Below are positions 30,476 through 41,139 of a stretch of DNA of 64,000 bases, one piece after another; within the stretch, counting starts at the first letter, position 1, and every line of letters begins with the position of its first letter. A model generated the notes under the pieces. It was not told the DNA's origin and did not search any database. It was given only the letters and a program-made list of their open reading frames with translations. The position numbers and the translations under genes were made by a program. Source of the DNA: Channallabes apus (Eukaryota; Chordata; Actinopteri; Siluriformes; Clariidae); NCBI GenBank assembly GCA_030522415.1, contig CM060113.1, forward strand, positions 3,427,467 through 3,491,466. Direction: 5' to 3'.

Positions 30476-31699
30476 CTTGAGATCTCTCTCTCTCTCTCAC
30501 ATCCAACACTCTTTCTTTCTTCTGCAGAACAATAAATTTAAATTGGTTTCATTCAGTTCCCCGTTGTTATAACAGATTAAAGCCTGATAGCTCTTGTGAA
30601 TTTCTCGAAACTGGGTTATGAATGGCCGTAGTAACAACATCGGTCACAACTACAGCCAATTTACATTTTCCAATTATCCTTAAAAGCCACTTGACCTAAA
30701 ACTTGATGAGTGTCAAAAGATGCTGAGGCCAATTAAGCATGGAGGTGGTGGGCACTTCACATCTTCTCCTCACTCTCTCGCTCTCTCATCCATCAAGCAT
30801 CACTTTATCATTTTAATTCAGAACCAAAACACCATTATTCTCACCAAAACTGCACCAAATTTCCACTTATCATGATAACAACCATATTGTCCCATATCCA
30901 AGCAGCACATCTATTCATGTAAGAAATTAAACACTGTGGCATTATAAATAACACTGGATTAGAGTGAGAATACCAAGTTTCTCCTACGTACTGTACCAAC
31001 CCAAAGTGTTTCGTTCCACTTATATCACAGCAATTGCTTTATTTATTCATTTATTTGTTTATTTATTTATTTACTTACTTAAATAACTCAGTTGACTTGA
31101 TTTGATTCACACATCTCTGTGATTTTTATGAACCAAATTCCTGATTTTACATTTGAGAAGGTGAGAGCCTTTAGGGGGCAACTTGATTTCTTTGGTCAAC
31201 ACTTGACCATTTACTGTAACCCTGTATCCAAATTATCCAAGCACTTTTTTTTTTCCATCTTGCTTTAGAGACAATTCTGTTTCTGGATGTTGCAGTGCAT
31301 GGGTCGCTGCTTGTGTCGCTGCACATAGGAACAAATCCTCATTGTTTCCTCACTGATCAGGGGTTGATGTTCATATTGTAGTCCATAAGAACACACAGTG
31401 ACACAGGTGTATCCTTACATTACGTTATGAAGTCAGCAATGTAACATATAATCATCAACCTGACAATCTGTGAATCTGTTTACCCATGACATCATTTCTT
31501 TTAACAAGTCTAATGATTTAATATCATCTTATATTTTATATTTAACCTGTTCTGACTGCATTTCATGAACAAATCATTGTCAAATGTCATATTCTGTCAT
31601 TCAAAATGTGTTTCCAATGGCCTTTTTGGTCTTTATGATATATTTATCCATAACTTGACTTAAAGGATAAGTGGATCTGGGCTCTTATGGGCTCTTTGC
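30476..31699. other. non-coding, no recognised feature
   Basis: It includes a short (TC)n run at 30483-30499 and a (TTTA)n run at 31036-31075, otherwise unremarkable. Confidence 0.55.
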
Positions 31700-32100
31700 A
31701 TTTACATTCAGACATTTGACAGATGCTGTTATTTAGAGCGACGTACAAAAGTGCTTTGAATTTTCCATCATTGGATAGAGCCTTACACTGGTTACTAGGT
31801 TACTAACTATGTACCATCAGTCAAACATGGAAAGGGGTTTAATTTTATTTATTTATCTCTTTGTTTAAACCAATTACCATCGGTCTTTAGTCGTCACTTA
31901 AAGATTGCCAATGACTCGGACATCTAGAGGAAGTTCATTCCACCACCTACTGTAGGTGTCAGAACAGAAAACAGTCTAAATGCACATCTTCTCAATCTGT
32001 AGGAGATGCTGAGACCAGTCATTTCCAGTCATTTCAAGGGTTTGTAATCTTTAACACTTTGTCTGGCTATACAGAGTTCATTTTAATGATTTGAAGAATT
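31700..32100. repeat. dispersed LINE/SINE 3'-type repeat
   Basis: ATTCAGACATTTGACAGATG, then TTAGAGCGACGTACAAAAG, resembles the fish tail word TTGGCAGACGCTCTTATCCA that is also seen at 58411. Further right, AGATTGCCAATGACTCGGAC, GAGGAAGTTCATTCCACCAC and GAGATGCTGAGACCAGTC match another common fish repeat recalled from memory. No coding capacity was seen. Confidence 0.5.
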
Positions 32101-32597
32101 TCTAGGACTGAAATCAGAGATGTCGTCCCCAACTACGATTGTTTATTGCCCCAAATAGCCCTAAATGTGTACGTTCCACAACTTTTTTGTCTTTTTTCTT
32201 ACACCATATGACTCAACTGCACATAAGGCCTATTATGATCAGCTAACATGCTAACATGTAACGCTTATACTGTAACCGGATACATATTATGAAAAATAAG
32301 TCTTGGACTTGCATTATACTGTTGTTAATATAAAAACTTACATATAATTGAAAAGCTAGTAAATAATTCCATTTAATTTTACATAACAGATATTTCATGG
32401 AAATTTCTTGGAGTACAAATGTGGGTTCCGATATCTGGTATTTTATCTTCTCTGTTAATACCTATATCCACTGGGCTTCCTTCCTCCATTTTAAAATTAA
32501 AGGTTAATGTACTTTTCTAAAACGTGTGGCATTCCTGACCTTTCGCTAACAAACACCAAGACCTTTGACCCTAATGACTAGCATGGGAGTTATAGCC

Positions 32598-32670
32598 TGT
32601 TGATTAGCTTAATGGACTTTAGCTTCCAATCAGAACTCTGGGGGTTCGAGGGTACAGTGCAGAAATGTTT
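32598..32670 (+). mobile_element. possible tRNA-derived SINE head
   Basis: TATAGCCTGTTGATTAGCTT could be an A-box region and GGGGGTTCGAGG, about 40 bases later, a B box. The rest of a SINE is not clear. The acceptor stem does not pair well enough for a real tRNA gene. Confidence 0.3.
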
Positions 32671-33639
32671 GCTATTTCTTATATTGTGCTCTTCTGACCT
32701 GGGATCGATGTTGTCGTTCCTGGAATCGGTTGTTCCGACATAGTGCTCCAGTTACTAAAGGGACTAACCTTGGTTTTGACTTTCCACATTCTCCTCAGTT
32801 CCTATTTCAGTTCTTTTCATCATCGTGCTTTCCGAATGTCTCAGTGGCGGGTTGAAACTCACACCCACGCACAAAATTGCCTACGCAACAACGACAATAT
32901 ACGTCGTCAAAGGCTGTGATGTCTTTTTTTTTTTCTATTCATTTTACCAATGCTTTCATGCGCTATGCTGCCTACTCACTACAGTATTTAACTAAGGAGT
33001 AACACACTTGGGTTCATGCTATCCTAGGAAAATAATCATCAACAGGGTTGTGTGATAAAGTGGAGTCAATATTGTCATCTGGACGTTTTATTATTACTGA
33101 GAAACGACTTCAGCATTTCAACCAACCACCACGTTGGCTTTGCATGGAGCGTCCCTGTGTAAGCTGTAATATATCGCTGAAAGAAAAATATGCTGTGAAT
33201 TTAGAATTCAAAAGCACTGTGCTACAATTGCAATCAACACACAATTAAATGATATAACATGCTAATGAATTCCTGGGTATTTTAGTAATTCTAATTATTT
33301 CAGTAAGAGAGTCTTTAATAGTTATCAGGTTGTAATATTAAAACTAATTTAGATTAGAAAAAAAGAAAAAGGAAAAAAAAAATTCTTTCTCCAGATTGGA
33401 TGACAGCTGGAGTCTCTGGAAATCAAGGGGAAAAAAACAATTAAAACAGGCTTCAAATATAAATGTAACCATGGCGACCAGAGTACAGTCATTTATTCTT
33501 CCATTTAGCGAAACATGTTAAAAGAAAACAGAATATTTGTTTATTTGAAACTTATCAAAAAAATAAAAATAAAAAAATCATGTCAGTATTATAAGGAGTG
33601 TAATTCTATTTAACAATGTCATGTTCGATTTCCCTTGAA
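32671..33639. other. non-coding, no recognised feature
   Basis: AT-rich with several A runs; no gene or named repeat seen. Confidence 0.6.
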
Positions 33640-33905
33640 ATGCATTTAAGGTGAGATCAGGCACATCCCTCGGTCTGAGCACCCGTCTGGGGTTTTGGAA
33701 AGTAACCTTCATTGGCATGACGGTGTGTGAGACACGCGTACGCACCATTTCTCTGGGTAACTGCTCTCATTTCGAAATTAATGCCTGGCGCTTGTCAACA
33801 CACACCGCCGAGCTCGCCGGCGCCTGCACACACAGATGGCATCATCTGAAAGTAAAGATCAAAGACGAATGTGATTTTCCAGGACGTTAGTATTTAAAGT
33901 ATAAA
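33640..33905. other. candidate conserved non-coding block
   Basis: GC-richer unique sequence with GAGCACCCGTCTGGGGTTTT, TTCGAAATTAATGCCTGG and GATCAAAGACGAATGTG (a TCF/LEF-like word). The 79-codon plus frame across it is not protein-like. Regulatory function is an inference. Confidence 0.3.
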
Positions 33906-34159
33906 AACGTTTTTCACTTGCTGATCTCATTAACGACTACACATACATCAGACAGAAGCAAAAATTTGTCATTCAATGAACACAAGTTTATTTTATATAC
34001 AATATACTGTACATTAAGTACACATATAGAATTCTAATACATGATTTTTATATGAGAATTATAATATACACCTTATGTGTTAGTTAACTGCGCTTGTTAA
34101 ACTCGTGTCTATTTGGTTAAGACCCACAGTACTGTCCTAGTGCGTTATGATTTCACGAT
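33906..34159. other. non-coding, AT-rich
   Basis: No feature recognised. Confidence 0.5.
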
Positions 34160-34512
34160 TTTATGCTTTTCTTTGAACAAAATGCCCCTGGTCCATCAGG
34201 ATCTCCTGTAGACAACCCTCTTCACGTCATTCCCCAGACTTCAAATAGGCTTTCGATCTGGTCTCAGGTTGAACCTTTTCAAAACTTGTCAAAATCCTCT
34301 TCTCCTGAAGACGTTCCTTTGTTGACTTGGATTTGTGCTTGGGGTCATTGTTGTGCGACAACAGACATCTACATGTTTTTATTCTAAAATAAATTGGGAT
34401 TTGATCATAATTCCTTTATCTTGAACTTAAACCTGGTACCTTCAGTACTGAAGAGAGGCAGAGCCATAACATGATGCTGCCATCACCATGTTTCACCATG
34501 GGTATAGTGATC
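34160..34512 (-). pseudogene. Tc1-like transposase relic
   Basis: On the minus strand PMVKHGDGSIMLW (34500-34450) matches the VKHGGGSIMLWGCF block of Tc1-like enzymes. HNNDPKHKSKSTKERLQ (34360-34300) matches the DNDPKHTSK block with the second catalytic Asp. The order is correct, but stops separate the pieces. The N-terminal and C-terminal parts are lost or unrecognisable. A degraded SINE adjoins the upstream end. Confidence 0.75.
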
Positions 34513-34740
34513 AATTTGGTGTCTGTGGTTTAGTGGTGAGTGTTGTAGCCGCGCAACTTCAGAGATCGGGGGGATGAATTTTGCCTTCGGTCTCTGTGCA
34601 TGGAGTTTGCCGGTTCTCCAGTTCTTAGTGGGTTTCCTCTAAATTCTCAAATTAGTCCACAGGAACTCACTTGCAGTATAGGCTGATACATCTGTACATC
34701 TGTAGGTTACCTGAGTTTAATGCCCACCAATTAACATACC
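34513..34740 (+). mobile_element. degraded SINE, Mermaid-like family
   Basis: GTCTGTGGTTTAGTGGTGAG represents the head, and TCTCTGTGCATGGAGTTTGC and TTAGTGGGTTTCCTCTAAAT the body. The B-box region is mutated. It sits within the Tc1-like relic area. Confidence 0.65.
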
Positions 34741-35636
34741 CACAACACAGACGTCATAGGTGATTGTGATTGACCATTGATTAGCAGTGTTGGCTTGGGT
34801 GGTTAGACGTTTTTTTCCCCACATTTTCCCACGTTAGTTGTGATTTAGGCAAGCTTGAAAGTTCACTTTTCCCTCAGAAAGGATTGTCAGTCTATCCGTC
34901 CTACCTCACAGCCCTGATCCTTAAAAAAATATATATAATTTTTTTTATTATTTTAATTTTTTTTTCACATGCAGTGAGTTACCAGTACTTTCCAGATGTT
35001 CCCGCAGGTCCTTTAATGTTCATGTAGGTTTCTTGGCAGCAGATTTCTTCATTGCCTTTCATCAGTTTTGGAAGGATGTTCTGCTATCAGTAATGTCACT
35101 GTTGCGCTCCATTTTCTTCACTTGTTGATGAAAGCCTTCACAGTGTTACACATATGTTATTATTCTTATTTTTTTTGGACCCACATCAAGTTTCCTGCTA
35201 TAAGCAGTCACTATACCACATTTTGAAGTACACTTTTATTTTGGATTTATATATACTTTATCAGTCATTAATTAATTTTTTGGATTCAGACTGTTGCATT
35301 GCCCGAGCACTGGCTGGTCTCCAGGGTGGTGGCCTTTGCAATTAGAGCAAATGTCAGATCAGGTTTCGTCTTTCTCACAGTATCAGCCATGGTAAGGTTC
35401 CACTTCAGCACTTGTTAACCAAGTTCATAAGATGTGAATCATTATGTGAAGATGTCATAGTTATCATGACTCCACAAATCCGCCAAATCATAGCGGCTCT
35501 GATCCCATTTACAGCTCAAAAGTTAATACTTCCTTCTATTAATCCTATGTGTTTTTGCATAAAACATAATGAAAACCATCTAATCATAGTGGAACCACAC
35601 GTTTGGCAAATACTGAACTCTACAGCCAAAAATGAA
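34741..35636. repeat. probable Tc1-type relic sequence, unresolved
   Basis: CGCAGGTCCTTTAATGTTCA, TAGGTTTCTTGGCAGCAG and CCATTTTCTTCACTTGTTGA resemble antisense parts of common fish DNA transposons. No frame can be followed on either strand. The right part, after about 35200, shows nothing recognisable. Confidence 0.35.
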
Positions 35637-35667
35637 AATAAATAAATAAATAAATAAATAAATAAAT
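35637..35667. repeat. (AAAT)n microsatellite
   Basis: About seven AAAT units. Confidence 0.95.
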
Positions 35668-35779
35668 GTGGGCAAAAAAAGTATCCTCGTTTACTGCTTT
35701 CACATGTTTTAAGAGGGTAAGTTAGAGGCAGGTGCTGCTAATTATAAACCCTTGATTAATTGATCATCAGCAGACGTGC

Positions 35780-35920
35780 AGACCTCTATAAAAGCAGATG
35801 TTTGTGCAGTTTGCTAGTCTGGAGCATTTTGGTGTGTGTTAACACAATGCCAAGAGGGAAGGACAAAAGTGATCTGCACATCAATCTGAAAAAGGTTATG
35901 AATCTCTTAAAATTTTGCCT
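35780..35920 (+). pseudogene. Tc1-like element 5' end and transposase N terminus
   Basis: ACCTCTATAAAAGCAGATG and TAACACAATGCC lead into a frame starting MPRGKDKSDLHINLKKVM at 35847. Family members begin with a similar MPRRKD... and a helix-turn-helix region, which here is shortened by a deletion and then lost. It is in the opposite orientation to the next relic. Confidence 0.6.
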
Positions 35921-35934
35921 ATTTTACCCAGAGC

Positions 35935-36500
35935 ATATAGTCAAGCCTGAAATTATTTACACCCCTAGCAAATTCTGACTTAAAATTATCTTTATTCAAA
36001 CAGCAAGTTTTTTCTTGAGTAGAAATGACACGGGCATCTCCCAGAAGATAATAAGATGATGTACAAGAGGCATCATTGTGGAAAAAAAAATATTACTAAT
36101 TTATTTACATTAGAACAAAAAGTAGCATGCCCAAAATTATTCATAGCCTTCTCAATAATCAATAGATTTTATTGGCTATTACAGCAATAAAACGCTTCCT
36201 ATAATTGCTGTCCAGCTTTTTGCCTCCACTGGTATTTTTGCCCGTTCATCTTTAGCAATGAGCTCCAACTCTATCAGGTTGGAGAGTCTCCGTGCCCTCA
36301 CCCTGATCTTTAGCTCCTCCACAGATTCTCCATTAGATGTAAGTCAGGACTCTGGCTGGGCCACTGCAAAACATTAATGTTTTTGTCTGCTAACCATTTC
36401 TTCACCACTTATGCTGACAGGTTGACATGTCCACTGGTGCCCAAGGCCAAGTTTCTCTGCAGATTGCCTGATGTTGTTGTTAAGAATGTTGCGTGGCCAC
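35935..36500 (-). pseudogene. Tc1-like element relic with C-terminal transposase part
   Basis: On the minus strand 36345-36165 reads ENL/V-like starts. These are followed, across frames, by [19 protein letters not shown] and IAKDERAKIPVEAKSW, close to the C-terminal block NLWRELKxRV...AKDEWAKIP of Tc1-like enzymes. The left end, AAATTATTTACACCCCTAGC, resembles the terminal region of this fish family. The upstream catalytic parts are degraded. Confidence 0.7.
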
Positions 36501-36525
36501 AATGATGTAGCCTTAATATGACTGT

Positions 36526-37110
36526 ATATATACACTACGGCTCAACAGTTTGGGATCTCTTGAAAATTTCTTCATTGTCTAAAAAAATAACACATGCAAT
36601 TCACAAACAAACAATTAAACTTAGCCAGAGTTCAGCGTGTAATGGAGCGACCGGCATTGTCTCCGGATCTGAACCCTATTGAACTGTTGCTGAGGGAGCA
36701 GCTTGACCGTACGGTACAGAGGAACACTCCATCGAGCCAATCCATGTTGTGGAAGATACGTCATGAAGCACGTTGTGAAATCTTATCAGATTATCCAGAA
36801 CAGCTAGAATCCCTTTGGTCTGCCAGGCTGTAATTGCTGCTAAAGGTGGGTTTTTTTTTTTGATGAAGGCAAAGTTTGAAAAACACATTCATTAAAATCA
36901 TTAATTCTAACTCTGACGATGTCAGCATGTCATGTTCTTTTGCTATATTTTCTATTCAGACTATTTTTCATCTGTGTTTCCTTCACTTTTTTTTTCTTTT
37001 TCCCCCATTATTGACCAATGTGGTGTTTTTGGTGGAGATTTTAGGGGTTAAAATGGGTCAAAATGGCCCTGACCACTATGTAAGGGGTAAAAGGGCAAGC
37101 ATGCATTAAA
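36526..37110 (+). pseudogene. Tc1-like element relic with C-terminal transposase part
   Basis: TATACACTACGGCTCAACAG followed by TTTGGGATCTCTTGAAAATT resembles a fish Tc1-type terminal repeat. Next, 36640-36830 encodes ERPALSPDLNPIELLLREQL and later RHEARCEILSDYPEQL, a degraded SPDLNPIEHLW region. Almost the whole catalytic core between end and C terminus is deleted. The AT-rich region to 37110 is probably the 3' flank. Confidence 0.75.
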
Positions 37111-37210
37111 CTGAATATCACTTCAAAGAACATTTGAGAAAAGCTTCCATCCTAGAGGAGTTCAATAGCAGTTACAGTAATCAATATAAATACCACTATA
37201 CTATTACTAC

Positions 37211-37212
<2 letters not shown>

Positions 37213-37250
<38 letters not shown>
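37213..37250. repeat. (AAT)n microsatellite
   Basis: About 12 AAT units followed by A and T runs. Confidence 0.95.
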
Positions 37251-37256
<6 letters not shown>

Positions 37257-37789
37257 TTTTTTTGGAAGGTTTCTACTTCAGAGGAACAACCTGAGGAACC
37301 CCGAGCATTACTGTCTGAGACATTTTGTTCATACATATTGTCAGTATTTATCCCTATTTATTACTTCATTTCTCCAGTTCTGTATTCAGTATAAAAATAT
37401 TTCAGTGTCTCTGGGTTTTGACCTCTGCCTGCCTCTGCCTTTATGAATATGGATTTTCTCACCCCTGATCTGACCTGTGCACTTGTTTATGACCCTGATC
37501 TTTGAAATAGCACTAAAAGTGAAAGTTCAAGCGATTGATTTAAAAAAAAAAAAGTAACATCTTATAACTTATTTCGCAGATCAAGGAGACCATCACTTAT
37601 AAAACTGCTCAGAGAAGAACAAACAAGAATGCAAAGTAAAAATGGGGTGGATTAAAGAGCTAGTGACAGGAAGGTAGATCAGATATCAGGGGAAGAACCG
37701 CTGCTTGTAGTATGTGATGAAATGGAAGTGCATCTGAGAAAATTCTGCATGGAAACAAAAATTAACAATCCAACAATAAAAACAAACAC
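37251..37789. other. non-coding, no recognised feature
   Basis: CTGCCTGCCTCTGCC-type words occur at 37425-37440, as in some LTR-element regions, but no element can be defined. Confidence 0.45.
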
Positions 37790-37819
37790 ACCAATGTCTG
37801 CTTATGAGGAAAAGACACT

Positions 37820-37827
37820 AAAGCTGA

Positions 37828-37864
<37 letters not shown>

Positions 37865-37915
37865 GGAAAGAAAGAAAGATGGAAAGATGGAAAGATGGAA
37901 AGAAAGAAAAAGATA
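37820..37915 (+). repeat. (GAAA)n and GAAAGATG repeat
   Basis: About eleven GAAA units followed by GAAAGATG variants, all purine except scattered T. Confidence 0.95.
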
Positions 37916-37954
37916 AATTGGAGAAGGAAAAAGAAAGAAAGTAAATTGATGAGG

Positions 37955-38178
37955 CAGCATGGTTCGCTTTGCACCTCCAGGGTCCGGGTTCGATTCTCAG
38001 CCAGGTTTGATTCCTGCCGCTGTAGATGTTGAGTTTACTTTCCCAAATTGCCCGTAGTGTGTGTGTGTGTGTGTGTGTGTGCGTGTGCCCTGAGATGCAC
38101 CCTGTCCAAGGTGTACCCTGCCTCGTGCCCTAAGTCTCCTGGGATACAGGATAAAGTGGTATAGATAGTGACTGAATA
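37955..38178 (+). mobile_element. degraded SINE, Mermaid-like family
   Basis: TTTGCACCTCCAGGGTCCGG, GTTCGATTCTCAGCCAGG and TTTGATTCCTGCC keep both B-box-like words. CCCAAATTGCCCGTAGTGTG and AAGTCTCCTGGGATA follow. The central body (about 100 bases) is deleted, and a (GT)n run at 38057-38083 expands the usual TGTGTG part. Confidence 0.85.
38057..38083. repeat. (GT)n microsatellite
   Basis: Within the degraded SINE. Confidence 0.95.
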
Positions 38179-38307
38179 TTAAAAAATTAGAAAGAAGAAG
38201 AAAGCAAGCAAGAAGGAAGGAAAAAAATATGAAAAATAAGTAAAATAAGTAAAATAAGTAAAGATGAAGAAGAAAATCTGCGAAAAATAGAAGAAAAAAG
38301 AGGGGGG

Positions 38308-38492
38308 GGGTGGCTGAAGCCTATCGCAGGAGACTGCAGGTCTTTGGACTGTGGGATGAAACTGGGGTACTCAGAGGAAACCCACCAAGCACAGGGAGAA
38401 CATGCAAACTCCAGACACACAGAGACGGGAATCGAAGCCGGACGCTGGAGGCACTGAAGGCGACAGTTCTAACCGCTACAACACTGTGGAAT
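38308..38492 (-). mobile_element. truncated SINE, Mermaid-like family
   Basis: On the plus strand, GAAACCCACCAAGCACAGGG, AGAACATGCAAACTCCAG and ACACAGAGACGGGAATCGAA are the complement of the family body, and CTAACCGCTACAACACTGT is the complement of the head. The 3' third is reduced to a short stretch near 38310-38340. Confidence 0.85.
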
Positions 38493-38499
38493 TTAAGAA

Positions 38500-38785
38500 A
38501 TAAAATGAGAAAGATAAAAAAGTAAGCCAACAAGAAAGCTGAATAGAAAGAAATATTCAAAGAGAGAAATCAGGGAAAGAGAAAAAACAAGAAAGAAAAT
38601 TGTTATGAAAGAAAGAAACTCAGAGGAAAAAGAAAGGAATACAAAACAGAAAGAAAGAAAGAAAGAAAATACAAGTCAGAAAGAAATTCATAAAAAGAAA
38701 GAAGACAAATTAGAACCACTGAAAGAAATTTAGAAAAGCTAGAAATCAGCAAAAACTAAAGTAAACCAGGAAAAAAGGGAAAATG
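38500..38785 (+). repeat. purine-rich AAAGAAAG tract
   Basis: Long GAAA/AGAAA-rich sequence on the plus strand with few pyrimidines. Confidence 0.85.
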
Positions 38786-38797
38786 ATAATCAGCACG
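38786..38797. repeat. target-site duplication of a SINE pair, left
   Basis: ATAATCAGCACG is repeated exactly at 39499-39510, outside both SINEs. Confidence 0.8.
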
Positions 38798-39173
38798 CGG
38801 CGGCGCGGTGGTGTAGTGGTTAGCACTGTCGCCTTGCACCTCCAGGGTCTGGGTTCGATTCCCCGGCCAGGCTCGATTCCCGTCTCTGTGTGCATGGAGT
38901 TTGCATGTTCTCCCCGTGCTTGGTGGGTTTCCTCCGGGTACTCCGGTTTCCTCCCACAGTCCAAAGACATGCAGGTTAGGCTAATTGGCGTTCCCAAATT
39001 GCCCGTAGTGTGTGATTGGGTGTGTGAGTGTGTGTATGTGTGTGTGCCCTGCGATGGATTGGCACCCTGTCCAGGGTGTACCCCGCCTAGTGCCCGAAGT
39101 CTCCTGGGATAGGCTCCAGGTCCCCCGCGACCCTGAACACAGGATTAAGCGGTATAGAAGATGAATGAATGTA
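38798..39173 (+). mobile_element. tRNA-derived SINE, young full-length copy (Mermaid-like)
   Basis: Almost identical to the copy at 7828-8196, from GGCGGCGCGGTGGTGTAGTG to AGATGAATGAATG. It carries the doubled B box and the insert GATTGGGTGTGTGAGTG that is also present in the copies at 49820 and 53189. It is followed directly by a second, older SINE of the same family. Confidence 0.92.
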
Positions 39174-39498
39174 ACTGGGGCGGTACGGTGGTGTGGTGGT
39201 TAGCACTGTCACCTTGCACATTCAGGGTCCATGTTCGGTTCCTGTCCAGGTTCGATTCCCGTTTCTGTGTGCATGGAGTTTGCATGTTCTCCCCGTGCTT
39301 GGTGGGTTTCCTCCTAGTACTCCGGTTTCCTCCCACAGTCCAAAGATATGCAGATTAGGCTAATTGAAGTTCCCAAATTGCCCATAGTGTGTGAATGGGT
39401 GTGCGAGTGTGCATATGTGTGTGTGTGTGTGTGTGTGTGCCCTGCGATGGATTGGATTCTGAATACAGAATAAAGCGGTATAGAAGATGAATGAATGA
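39174..39498 (+). mobile_element. tRNA-derived SINE, older copy of the same family
   Basis: GGGGCGGTACGGTGGTGTGG is the head and GGTTCGATTCCCGTTTCTG the remaining B box. The body is intact, but the segment between CTGCGATGGATTGG and the tail is deleted. A (TG)n run lies at 39415-39440. It ends with GAATGAATGA just before the 12-bp target duplication. Confidence 0.9.
39415..39440. repeat. (TG)n microsatellite
   Basis: Within the older SINE. Confidence 0.95.
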
Positions 39499-39510
39499 AT
39501 AATCAGCACG
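39499..39510. repeat. target-site duplication of a SINE pair, right
   Basis: An exact copy of the 12-base word at 38786-38797. Confidence 0.8.
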
Positions 39511-39589
39511 ACAAAAACAAAGAACACTAAAAAGAAAAACAAAAAACATTGTTAGATTTTATGAAATCAGAAATCGAGCTGTAAAGTAG

Positions 39590-40123
39590 CCCAACTTGGA
39601 TCAGAGACGTGTGGTTTTGGCGGAGACTCGAGGTTTCAGTCCTGATCAGGAAGGAGACGCTGAGATCGATTCACTGAGAGTCGAATCATAAACAAAAACT
39701 GAAGGAGAGAAACGAACCTGAGTGAAATAAAGAATCGCTGTTTTTGTTGCGCGCATTAATAACGTGTTGAGGAAATGAAGGCGATTTCCGTGTTCGCGGC
39801 CCGGACGAGGACGCGGCGGTGGGAATGAGACGGATGGGGTGTGAAAGCCGTGATGTGCTGCGTCTCGCCTGATGCAAATGAAATGTCAACACACGGCGAT
39901 GCGACTTAATGAGATTTCCCATGCTTCAGTTCCACACTGCAGCCAACGCGTGAAAACTGGAAACAAAAAAAAAAAACCTCTCGTCATTAAACGCCAAAAA
40001 CGACAACGAAAAAGCCGTGTGTTCTTCTTCCTCTTCTTTTGTTCTTCTTCTCCTTCTCTTGTCTCTCCACCTCTATAAATAGGCCCCTCATCTCATTTTC
40101 TGTGAAAGGTGAAGAAGAATTGC

Positions 40124-40125
<2 letters not shown>
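39590..40125. other. candidate conserved non-coding block
   Basis: Unique, GC-richer sequence with several CpG words (GTGTTCGCGGCCCGGACGAG, GATGTGCTGCGTCTCGCCTG). No repeat family and no coding frame were recognised. A regulatory role is an inference. Confidence 0.25.

Positions 40126-40129
<4 letters not shown>

Positions 40130-40158
<29 letters not shown>
40130..40158. repeat. (TG)n microsatellite
   Basis: A TG run ending in CGCGCG. Confidence 0.95.
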
Positions 40159-40164
<6 letters not shown>

Positions 40165-40166
<2 letters not shown>

Positions 40167-40720
40167 GAGAAATGCCATGCTAAATATCACGCCATCATAA
40201 GCGCTAAAGAGCGGCTCGTTTATGAAAAGTGCCTCTGAAGAGCTGTTTATGTTTCTGAAAACAGGATTATGGGAGCGTACTTTGTCCTCTGAGTGAAGGT
40301 TAAATTACACCGACCTCCACGCACACAAACACACACACACGCTTACACACACACAGATGTGTATGTTTTAATTATTCATATTGATTGGCTCCCGCTGGCT
40401 CCGTCAGAGCCGCCCGTGTTCTCTGGCGCTTGATTAATTAATTTAGCATTTTTCATCTGCGCGCATGTTGCCGTTGCCGAGCAGCGATGTCACTCGCCAT
40501 ATAAATAATTTTAATTAGCTGCGTGGAACGACAAACCCATCGCCGCTTAGCGTGGAGGAGAAAGACGCCATGCTATAGCGAGGGCAGCGATAAGACGGTG
40601 CTCTGGTGTTTATATTCGCATCGAGAACGCGACAGAAGATTAAATGCACGAGCACTTATAAGCAATCCGCTGTAAAGTGGATTATTATGGGATGGAAATC
40701 AAAAACAAAGTGAACTCTGT
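40165..40720. other. candidate conserved non-coding cluster
   Basis: Unique sequence with GCTAAATATCACGCCATCAT, GGCGCTTGATTAATTAATTT, AATAATTTTAATTAGCTG and GTAAAGTGGATTATTATGGG. The mix of homeodomain-type TAAT words and GC-rich spacers is typical of developmental enhancers. Neither strand shows a convincing reading frame. Conservation must be tested. Confidence 0.4.
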
Positions 40721-40846
40721 AAGTAGCGCGCGGGTGAGCGATTCGATCTGATTGGTCAGAAGAGCCGCGCTGAGTTTTATCAACTAGACGGTTTTAATTT
40801 CTTACGTTTTTACAGGAACAACTTCGTCACCTGGACCTGTGGCCCA

Positions 40847-41139
40847 AAAAAAAGAGAGAGAAACAGAGACACAAAAACACAATAAAGAAAAGTAAATAAA
40901 GAGATGGATACAAGACAGAAAGAAGTACAGTATAGAGAGAGAAAATGAAAGAAAGAAAGAAATAAGAAAGAAGTAGCACAAGTGCAGGAGAAATAATAAA
41001 AAGAAAGAAAGAAAGAAAAAGAAAGAAAGAAAGAAAAACTTTCAATGAGGAAAAAAATAAGAAAAAATAAGAAAATTTAAAAGAAACAGCAAGAAATGAA
41101 ATGTCGAGGAGAGAGATGAATTAGAGGAGAAACGGGTAA
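40847..41139 (+). repeat. purine-rich GAAA/GAGA tract
   Basis: Nearly pure A/G on the plus strand, with AAAGAAAGAAAG runs at about 40945-40970 and 41000-41036. It leads into the minisatellite. Confidence 0.9.

Noticed and set aside
32598..32670. tRNA gene
   Set aside because: Only A- and B-box-like words are present; no full cloverleaf can be drawn.
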